A stretch of DNA of 64,000 nucleotides from positions 4,711 to 68,710 of the forward strand of contig DATMLM010000047.1 of NCBI GenBank assembly GCA_035570055.1. Direction: 5' to 3'. Source of the stretch: DASRDS01 sp035570055 (lineage in GTDB: Bacteria > Gemmatimonadota > Gemmatimonadetes > Gemmatimonadales > Gemmatimonadaceae). The notes under the pieces were generated by a model. The model was not told the DNA's origin. It was given only the letters and a program-made list of their open reading frames with translations, and ran no database searches. The position numbers were made by a program, and so were the translations under genes. Positions 57,973 to 64,000 of the stretch are shown one piece after another. The number at the start of each line of letters is the position of its first letter. Positions within the stretch are counted from its first letter, which is position 1.

Positions 57973-59809
57973 ACGTCTGCGTTCGGTTCGCCGCCTCGAT
58001 CGCTTTCCGATTGTCGACGATGCGCGCCGCATCGCGCAGATTCGTCAGGTAGATCTGAATCGCCTGGTCGCGCTGCTGCTGCATGAGCGATTGCCGCTGC
58101 GCGACTTTCTGCGCCTCCCACGCGGCGCGATTCGACTCGGTCCGTTTGTCGACGCGAATCACGTACATCGCGTCATCGGTCCCGATCGGCTGGCTGACGA
58201 CGTTGAGCGGCAAGGAGAACGCGGCGCCAATGACTTCGTTGAAGCGCCCGACATCCGGAACGAACGCCGTGCGATTGAATGAGGGGCTGTGAATTACCGA
58301 GAGCCCTTCCACCTTGGCCTCGGCGTCAAGGGAGCTCTTCGCCGCGGCATCCGCGAATATCTGCGCTTTCGTTCGCAGGAGCTCGATCACGCCTCGCTTG
58401 GCGAGGATCGCGCGAATCTGCGGCCGGACCGCTGCCTCGGCGCCCCGCGAGTTCGGATCGACTCCGGGCGTGAGCGAGTCGAGCCGCGCGAGATAGTACG
58501 CATCATCGGCGTCGAACAACTCGCTGGACTCGCCAACTTGCGCGCCCGAGAACGCCCACGTGCCGACGCTCGGCACCTGGCGTCCGTTCCAGTTGAGCGG
58601 CTCGTCCTCATTCACGTGCAATTTCACCACCGGGAGCCCAAACGTCTTCGCCGCTTTGTCGAATTGCCCGCTCAGCTCCGCATGGCCAACGATCTTGTCG
58701 AGCGAATCGGCAATATGGTTGGTTCTCGCCGCGGCGGAGTCACTCTGCTGAATGCGCAGCAGGATATGCCGGACAGTGATGGAATCGCCCTTCTTGGAAT
58801 CCACCCGAATCAGGTGAAAGCCGTACGGCGACAAGACGGGTTGTGACAGCTCGCCCGGCTTGAGGGCGAATGCCGCGCTGTCGAACTGCGGGACAAACCG
58901 TCCCCGAGTCACGGTGCCGAGGAGACCACCTTGCGTGGCGGATGCCGAGTCCTGCGACTCGCGCTTGGCGACATCGTCGAACTTGGCCCCTTTCTCGATT
59001 TGGTCGCGCAGGGCGAGGAGATGGGCACGGGTCGCGGCGGTGTCGGCCGACGTGATCGTGCGCGGCAGGATGAGTATCGAGACCGACGCGCGCCCTTTCC
59101 TCCCCAACTGCTTCTTATGGGCGACGAAGTATTCGTGTATCGCCTCATCGGTCACATGGACCGTGGAGTCGGCCACCTCGTCCGGATGCCAGGACACATA
59201 GGAGATCTGCGCCGAGTCGTGCCCGTCCCGCCACAGGTTCCACATCTGGGCGTCTGTGACGTAGACCGAGGACGCGACCTGCTCGAACAGCTTCTCTTTG
59301 GGGATCTGGTCGCGATACATCGCTTCCAGCTGGAGGAGCAGGCCTGACTGCTTGGCCATCGGGCTCGAGAGGTACCGCTGGTACTTCTCGGGATCGAACC
59401 GGCCGTCGGTCTGGAGCTCCGGAGCCTGGAGGAACGCCGGGGGCGGGTTCGTCTGGGCCGCTTCCCGAATCTCCTCGTCGGAGACGCCGATGCCGCGCTT
59501 CTGGTATTCCTGCTCGAGCAGGATATCCGAGACCATCTCGTCGTAGGTCTGCTGTTCGAGCTCCTTTTGCTCGTCGAGCGTCAAGGCGCGGCCGGCGCGC
59601 TGCTGGGCTTCCTGATAGCGCCGCTGGGTCGCGTTCGACCACTGGACATATGTGATATCCTGGCCGTTGACCGAAAAGACCGTTGACGAGGCTGTGTTCT
59701 TGGTCCGGCCCGCGAGGCCGGACGTTTGATACAAAAGAAATCCGCCGACAAAGGTCGCCGCCGCGAAATACCAAATGTATTTCGCGTTCGCCCGCATCTG
59801 TGAGAGCAT
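57965..59809 (-). CDS. ppiD: Membrane-anchored periplasmic peptidyl-prolyl isomerase, PpiD/SurA-like
   Basis: 614 residues. An N-terminal membrane anchor (about 13-31) puts the rest in the periplasm. SurA_N-like chaperone helices follow (SVNGQDITYVQWSNATQRRYQ, YDEMVSDILLEQEYQKRGIGVSDEEI). A parvulin-type domain lies about residues 240-345 (GGLLGTVTRGRFVPQFDSAAF, LSPYGFHLIRVDS), and a second incomplete isomerase-like region near ITVRHILLRIQ. It probably helps fold secreted and outer-membrane proteins. It is the only large minus-strand gene in the right half of the window and is divergent from the TPR gene at 59919. Confidence 0.85.
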   Translation of the reverse strand: MLSQMRANAKYIWYFAAATFVGGFLLYQTSGLAGRTKNTASSTVFSVNGQDITYVQWSNATQRRYQEAQQRAGRALTLDEQKELEQQTYDEMVSDILLEQEYQKRGIGVSDEEIREAAQTNPPPAFLQAPELQTDGRFDPEKYQRYLSSPMAKQSGLLLQLEAMYRDQIPKEKLFEQVASSVYVTDAQMWNLWRDGHDSAQISYVSWHPDEVADSTVHVTDEAIHEYFVAHKKQLGRKGRASVSILILPRTITSADTAATRAHLLALRDQIEKGAKFDDVAKRESQDSASATQGGLLGTVTRGRFVPQFDSAAFALKPGELSQPVLSPYGFHLIRVDSKKGDSITVRHILLRIQQSDSAAARTNHIADSLDKIVGHAELSGQFDKAAKTFGLPVVKLHVNEDEPLNWNGRQVPSVGTWAFSGAQVGESSELFDADDAYYLARLDSLTPGVDPNSRGAEAAVRPQIRAILAKRGVIELLRTKAQIFADAAAKSSLDAEAKVEGLSVIHSPSFNRTAFVPDVGRFNEVIGAAFSLPLNVVSQPIGTDDAMYVIRVDKRTESNRAAWEAQKVAQRQSLMQQQRDQAIQIYLTNLRDAARIVDNRKAIEAANRTQTST

Positions 59810-59865
59810 GGGTCAAAACCTAGAAGTCGCGATCGGCTAAAATCAAGAGAGCGTGTCACTTCTGA

Positions 59866-59893
59866 TTGACTTCGCTCGTCAGCAAGGTATATC
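59866..59893 (+). promoter_or_regulatory. Sigma-70-type promoter of the TPR gene at 59919
   Basis: TTGACT (59866-59871) and TATATC (59888-59893) are separated by 16 bp, the best -35/-10 match seen. Transcription would start near 59900, about 20 nt before ATG 59919. This supports 59919 rather than the upstream in-frame GTG 59853 as the start. Confidence 0.5.
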
Positions 59894-59918
59894 TTCCCCG
59901 TCCTTACCGAGAGCCAAG

Positions 59919-61904
59919 ATGGCCATATCCGCCCGGATAGAGGAACTGGAAAGGAAGTTCAACGAGAACCCCCGGCGATACTTCGCGCCGCTCGCCAATG
60001 AGTACCGGAAGGCTGGCGACCTGACGCAGGCCATCTCGATCTGTCGCACGTACGTGCCTCAGCAGCCGGCTCATATGAGCGGCCATATCGTGTTTGGGCA
60101 GGCGTTGTTCGAAGCTGGGGAGTTCGAGGAAGCGCGTGGTGTTTTCGAGTCGGCCTTGCAGCTCGACCCGGAGAACCTCATTGCGCTCCGTCACTTGGGT
60201 GACATTGCCCGTGAGCGCGGTGATTTGACCGCGGCGCGGACGTGGTACCGCCGCGTGCTCGACGCCGATCCGCGTAATCCTGAGGTCGTCTCACTTTTGA
60301 GCTCGATCGATGGCTTGCCGGACGCGCAGGCGAATCGCCAGTCGAGTCCGGTCGAGGCGCTCTCGGGTTGGCAGGACATCAATCCTGAGCGGACACTCGA
60401 GCTGCCGCCGACGTTGGCGACGCCGACGCCGCCGACCCCGCCCGCTGTTCCGGAAACGATAACCAGCGCACCGACCCCGGTTCTCACGCCGCGCATAGAA
60501 CGGCCATCAGCTCCAATCGACGGGTTCTTCAGCGCCGAGAGCGACCTCGAAGAGATGAAGGCCGCTCCGCCGCCGAGTGCTGAAGAGGGCGGAATGGGCT
60601 CCGGCTTCGAGTCGATGGAGTTTCAAGCGCCGACACGCCCGGATCGCCCGTCGCCTCCGCCCATCGAGTCGTTGCCGGAGTCGGACACGCCGCAGGCGTT
60701 CGTCACGGAGACGATGGCGGAGCTGTATCTCCAGCAGGGGTTTCGCGACGAAGCGCTTGGCGTCTATCGCCAGCTGCTGTCCCAGAACCCCGGCGATGAC
60801 AATCTCCGCGAGCGCGTCGCGCAGCTCGAGAGCGGATCGCGCTCGAGCATGAGCGTCGCCGCGGTCTCTGATTCGGTCATCGATGCGGCGCGCGAGCGCC
60901 AGGGTGCGCCGGCGATGCGCTCGGTGCGCGCGTTCTTCGGTGGCTTGGCGGCCCGCCGCGTCGTGATGCACGCGTCCGGCCACACGACGGGCGAGCACGC
61001 CGTCGCCGAGCAGGCCGTCGCCGAGGAAGTGCACTCTGAGCACGAGGCTCCCGAGCACGCGACCGTCGAGCACACAACGGCCGAGCATGAGACGGTCGAG
61101 CACACGACGACCGAGTACGTCCCGCCGGCTGCCGAGCCCGAGTTGCCGTCCCACGTCGAGCCGGAATCTCACGCCGAGCCTGATCCGCCGCCATCGCACG
61201 AACCGCCGGCCGATCCCGAGCCCGAGCACGAGATGCCGCGCGCCGAGCATCACGATGTCGCGGGCTATAGCGACGAGGCATTTTCGGACGACGCGTTCGG
61301 TGCGAACGCGTTTACGGGCGGCTACGCGCCCCGCGCCAGCGGCGGGATCCTCGCGAAAGAAGACTTCGGCAGCGAAGGTCTCGTCTCTCGCGTGACCGAA
61401 GAGGTCGATGTCTTCGGCCTGCCCCTGCGTACCGAGCAATCGGAGCCGGAACCGCCTCGCGCCGAGGTCTCACCCGAGCCCGAGCCCGAGCCGACACCGG
61501 TCGCCGCGCCCGCCGCGCCGCGCAATTCGGGTCAGACCGATGCGTCGGTGAACGGGTTGTTCAGTGGCTCGACGGTCGCCCCAACGGACGATGCCGCGGC
61601 GTCAACGCTCGCCGGAGCATTCGGCGGCGCCCAGCCCGAGGCCCCTCCGACCGCGCAGGAGCGCGCGGTTCGCCCGGCGAAGAACGAGCTCTCCCTCGAC
61701 ACGGTCTTCCGCGAAAGCTCGTCGAGCGACGGCGGTCCGACACGCCGCGAATCGAGCGCGTTCTCGTTCGACCAGTTCTTCGGAAACGACACGAACACCG
61801 ACAACGTGTCGCCGATCGAGGGCGCTGCCGAAAACACGGATGAAAGCGCGGGCGTCGAGACCGAACAATTCAGCAGTTGGCTGTCGGGACTCAAGAAAAA
61901 GTGA
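59919..61904 (+). CDS. TPR protein with long His/Glu-rich low-complexity region
   Basis: 661 residues. The N-terminus is a TPR array (about 1-135; NENPRRYFAPLANEYRKAGDLTQAI, HIVFGQALFEAGEFEEARGVFESAL), with one further TPR-like helix pair near residue 265 (ETMAELYLQQGFRDEALGVYRQLL). From about 345 to 450 runs a repetitive Glu-His stretch with AEH/VEH units, then acidic, Pro-rich sequence. The C-terminus has FDQFFGND and ends FSSWLSGLKKK. No signal peptide. Layout is similar to the gene at 52052. GTGA overlap with aroQ. Confidence 0.72.
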   Translation: MAISARIEELERKFNENPRRYFAPLANEYRKAGDLTQAISICRTYVPQQPAHMSGHIVFGQALFEAGEFEEARGVFESALQLDPENLIALRHLGDIARERGDLTAARTWYRRVLDADPRNPEVVSLLSSIDGLPDAQANRQSSPVEALSGWQDINPERTLELPPTLATPTPPTPPAVPETITSAPTPVLTPRIERPSAPIDGFFSAESDLEEMKAAPPPSAEEGGMGSGFESMEFQAPTRPDRPSPPPIESLPESDTPQAFVTETMAELYLQQGFRDEALGVYRQLLSQNPGDDNLRERVAQLESGSRSSMSVAAVSDSVIDAARERQGAPAMRSVRAFFGGLAARRVVMHASGHTTGEHAVAEQAVAEEVHSEHEAPEHATVEHTTAEHETVEHTTTEYVPPAAEPELPSHVEPESHAEPDPPPSHEPPADPEPEHEMPRAEHHDVAGYSDEAFSDDAFGANAFTGGYAPRASGGILAKEDFGSEGLVSRVTEEVDVFGLPLRTEQSEPEPPRAEVSPEPEPEPTPVAAPAAPRNSGQTDASVNGLFSGSTVAPTDDAAASTLAGAFGGAQPEAPPTAQERAVRPAKNELSLDTVFRESSSSDGGPTRRESSAFSFDQFFGNDTNTDNVSPIEGAAENTDESAGVETEQFSSWLSGLKKK

Positions 61905-62344
61905 GAATCGCGGTTCTCAACGGCCCCAGCCTGAATCTCCTCGGCACGCGAGAACCGGCGATCTACGGGACGACGACGCTGGCGGACATCGAACGTCGAT
62001 TGACCAGCGTCGGTCGCGAGCTCGCGGTCGACATCGATTTCGCGCAACACAACGGGGAAGGCGACCTGATCGACGCGATTCACCGCATGCGCGGAACGAC
62101 CGCGGGTGCGTTGGTCAACGCGGGCGCGTACAGCCACACGAGTCTCGCGATCCGCGACGCGTTTACCGCGGTGTCGGTCCCGTTTGTCGAGATCCATCTG
62201 ACGAACATCTTTTCTCGCGAACCGGAGCGCCGCACCTCGATGTTGGCTCCCGCGGCGCGCGGCGTACTGTGCGGCTTCGGCGCCTATGGCTACGAGCTCG
62301 CGCTCCGTGGCCTGGTGTCGCTCTTGAATACTCAGCATGCGTGA
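61901..62344 (+). CDS. aroQ: Type II 3-dehydroquinate dehydratase
   Basis: 147-residue shikimate-pathway enzyme. The N-terminal block VLNGPSLNLLGTREPAIYG, with the catalytic Tyr of the lid, is intact, as are NAGAYSHTSLAIRDA and VEIHLTNIFSREPER with the catalytic His. GTG 61901 overlaps the upstream stop and gives the standard N-terminus; an upstream start at 61877 would extend into the TPR gene. The end overlaps the M24 peptidase gene by 8 nt. Confidence 0.94.
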   Translation: MRIAVLNGPSLNLLGTREPAIYGTTTLADIERRLTSVGRELAVDIDFAQHNGEGDLIDAIHRMRGTTAGALVNAGAYSHTSLAIRDAFTAVSVPFVEIHLTNIFSREPERRTSMLAPAARGVLCGFGAYGYELALRGLVSLLNTQHA

Positions 62345-63428
62345 TCGTCGGCCGGACCGCATTGCCGCGCTGACGGACGTCATCGCGAATTCGCAGCTCG
62401 ATGGTCTGTTGCTGTCGAGCCCAGCCAATATTCGGTACCTGACGGGCTTCTCAGGCTCCTCCGCGCTCGTCTTCGTGACGGCCCGCCGCGAAGTGCTGTT
62501 CATCACGGACTTCAGGTACAAAACCCAAGTCGCCGACGAAGTGGGCGACCTCGCGCGCGTGATGATCGAGCCCCAGAGCCTGTGGACGGGCCTGTGGCAA
62601 GCGTTGCCGAATTACGGCTACGTCGAAGTCGCGGGCTTCGAGTCGGCTCACGTACTCCATCGCGATTTCCAACGCCTCCTCGACGCTGGCGCCCGCTGGC
62701 AATGGCGCCCGATGATGGACCTCGTCGAGTCGTTGCGCGAGCGCAAGGATCCCGACGAAGTCGCGCGCATATCCGATGCCGCATCCATTGCCACGCGCGC
62801 GCTCGCTCGCACGTTGCCTGGGGTGCATGTCGGCATGACGGAGCTGGAAGTCGCCGGCGTGCTCGAACAGGCGCTGCGCGACGAGGGGTCAGAATCGTTT
62901 CCATTCCCCTCCATTGTCGCGTCAGGCGCGAGATCGGCGCTGCCCCACGCCCGCTCGTCGGTCAAGGCGATCGAAAAGGGAGATTTCTTACTAATAGATT
63001 TCGGTGCCGAAACCGGCGGATATTGCGCGGACGTCACCAGAACGATGATCGTCGGCTCGGCGACCGAGGAGCAGCACGAGTTGTATGAAATAGTCCGATG
63101 CGCCAACGCAACGGCGACCGCGCAGGTGCGGGCCGGGCTCAAGGGAAAGGATGCCGACGCGCTGGCGCGCGACTACATTGAGCGGCGCGGCTACGGTGAT
63201 GCGTTCGGCCACAGCCTGGGACACGGGTTGGGGCTGGAGGTACACGAGGCGCCGCGTTTGGCGCGGACGGCGGACCAGGTGTTGGCCGTCGGCGCGGTGG
63301 TAACTATCGAGCCGGGGATTTACCGGCCGGGCTGGGGTGGTGTACGGATCGAAGACGACGTGCACCTCGGCCCGGATGGACCGGCCGTCCTGACGCACTT
63401 CACGCGCGAATTGCTCGAGGTGGCGTGA
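62337..63428 (+). CDS. Xaa-Pro peptidase family M24 (aminopeptidase P/prolidase type)
   Basis: 363-residue metallopeptidase. The N-terminal creatinase-like domain (about 1-125) precedes the pita-bread domain. Its five metal ligands fall in DFGAETGGYCADVTRTM (two Asp), HSLGHGLGLEVHE (His), VTIEPGIY (Glu) and RIEDDV (Glu). The position before accB-accC, after aroQ, is a common bacterial neighbourhood (aroQ-pepP/efp-accB-accC). An elongation factor P gene is absent here. Confidence 0.9.
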   Translation: MRDRRPDRIAALTDVIANSQLDGLLLSSPANIRYLTGFSGSSALVFVTARREVLFITDFRYKTQVADEVGDLARVMIEPQSLWTGLWQALPNYGYVEVAGFESAHVLHRDFQRLLDAGARWQWRPMMDLVESLRERKDPDEVARISDAASIATRALARTLPGVHVGMTELEVAGVLEQALRDEGSESFPFPSIVASGARSALPHARSSVKAIEKGDFLLIDFGAETGGYCADVTRTMIVGSATEEQHELYEIVRCANATATAQVRAGLKGKDADALARDYIERRGYGDAFGHSLGHGLGLEVHEAPRLARTADQVLAVGAVVTIEPGIYRPGWGGVRIEDDVHLGPDGPAVLTHFTRELLEVA

Positions 63429-63435
63429 TCGTCCA

Positions 63436-63936
63436 ATGATCGATCTCCGCTATGTCAAAAAGCTGATCGAGCTGCTCGACGGATCGAGTGTCGATTCGAT
63501 CGAAATATCGTCAGATAAGGGGATGAAGATCCGGCTGTCGAAGTCGCCTTCGCAGCGCGGTGCGGTCCAAGTCGCGGCCCCGGTCTCGGTGCCCGTACTG
63601 GCCGCTCCCGCTCCGGCTCGACTGACGCCGGTGGAGGGGGTGGCTACGCAGCCCGTCGAATCGGACGGGAAGCCGGAGCCGCCGAGACTCAAGTTATTGG
63701 AGATCAAGTCGCCGATGGTCGGAACGTTCTACGCGTCGCCGGAGCCGGGTGCGAAAGCGTATGTCACCGAAGGCCAGCGCATCGCGCGGGGCCAGATGGT
63801 CTGCATCATCGAAGCGATGAAGATCATGAACGAGATCGAGTCGGAGTTCGCGGGCATGGTCAAGGAGGTCTTGGTCCAGGACGCGCACCCCGTAGAGTAC
63901 GGACAGGTGCTTTTCCGGATCGACCCCAATGGCTAG
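63436..63936 (+). CDS. accB: Biotin carboxyl carrier protein of acetyl-CoA carboxylase
   Basis: 166 residues. A short N-terminal region (DLRYVKKLIELLDGSSVDSIEI) and a Pro/Ala-rich linker lead to the biotinyl domain (SPMVGTFYASPEPGAKAYV) with the biotin-accepting lysine in EAMKIMNEI. It carries CO2 for fatty-acid synthesis. ATG 63436 is 7 nt after the peptidase stop. The next ATG overlaps its stop, as expected for accC. Confidence 0.95.
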   Translation: MIDLRYVKKLIELLDGSSVDSIEISSDKGMKIRLSKSPSQRGAVQVAAPVSVPVLAAPAPARLTPVEGVATQPVESDGKPEPPRLKLLEIKSPMVGTFYASPEPGAKAYVTEGQRIARGQMVCIIEAMKIMNEIESEFAGMVKEVLVQDAHPVEYGQVLFRIDPNG

Positions 63937-64000
63937 TCCTGCCGCCGCGACCACCGCGCCGGCGGCCGACGCCGCGCCGGCCGCATTCAATTTCAAGGCG
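63929..64000 (+). CDS. accC: Probable biotin carboxylase AccC, 5' fragment
   Basis: A frame opens at ATG 63929, overlapping the accB stop by 8 nt, and runs off the window after 24 codons. It encodes an Ala/Pro/Thr-rich N-terminal extension ending FNFKA, which would lead into the expected LIANRGEIA start of biotin carboxylase, not yet reached. The call rests on position and frame; the extension is unusual for AccC. Confidence 0.5.
   Translation, partial: MASPAAATTAPAADAAPAAFNFKA

Noticed and set aside
1..64000. tRNA, rRNA, insertion sequence or prophage genes
   Set aside because: Reading both strands I saw no cloverleaf-like tRNA, rRNA segment, transposase, integrase or phage structural protein. 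A dedicated search would be needed to exclude small RNAs.

Overview
The window is a GC-rich, almost fully coding stretch of a Gram-negative (diderm) chromosome. It carries LptD, BamD, a full Tol-Pal set, Wzi/Wza/Wzc-type export proteins and several lipoproteins. The protein style, frequent GTG starts and many 1-4 nt gene overlaps fit Gemmatimonadota. That assignment is an inference from family resemblance; no rRNA or tRNA gene was seen.

Layout. (1) 24-10881, plus strand: a polysaccharide locus. Four enzymes (WbpD/B/E/A type) lead from UDP-GlcNAc to a diacetamido uronic acid, Wzi-, Wza- and Wzc-like proteins handle export and its control, and Ugd plus UDP-xylose synthase supply UDP-GlcA and UDP-Xyl. 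No glycosyltransferase, flippase or polymerase is present. (2) 10882-23484: housekeeping genes: a TPR protein, bamD, nadD, secA, radC, a RelA/SpoT homologue, uvrB, tsaE, tsaB, rimI, ssb. (3) 23485-29538: a mosaic accessory region. It has a duplicated structured repeat, two small membrane proteins of lower GC, a DinB-like protein, an HELGH membrane protein, a VOC protein, a possible clan-CD cysteine peptidase-like protein, a decayed ankyrin gene and a GNAT. (4) 29742-33344: a very long coiled-coil protein and a lipoprotein. (5) 33387-45530: a tightly coupled series, hemX-like, siroheme-type dehydrogenase, hemA, an epimerase, tolQ, tolR, a TonB/TolA-like gene, tolB, pal, cpoB, tatC, lptD. (6) 45531-52032: a fibronectin-like lipoprotein and the histidine-utilisation genes hutH, hutU and hutI, with a radical SAM/SPASM gene inserted between hutU and hutI. 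(7) 52052-64000: a large TPR protein, a polyprenyl diphosphate synthase, a DUF4321-like protein, two DGPF (YCII) proteins with their ECF42-type sigma factor, a PpiD-like foldase on the minus strand, another TPR protein, aroQ, an M24 peptidase, accB and the start of a probable accC.

Themes. Many adjacent genes share GTGA or ATGA quadruplets, so translational coupling is pervasive. The least explained signals are non-coding: mini-hairpins built on GCGAAGC/GCTTCGC with compensatory stem changes between copies (19256-19296 with 45571-45612, and 23489-23620 with 23622-23729). Among proteins, the least explained are the clan-CD-like protein (27008-27739), the hut-embedded radical SAM enzyme and the 872-residue coiled coil. 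No CRISPR array, insertion sequence, phage or complete defence system was recognised.
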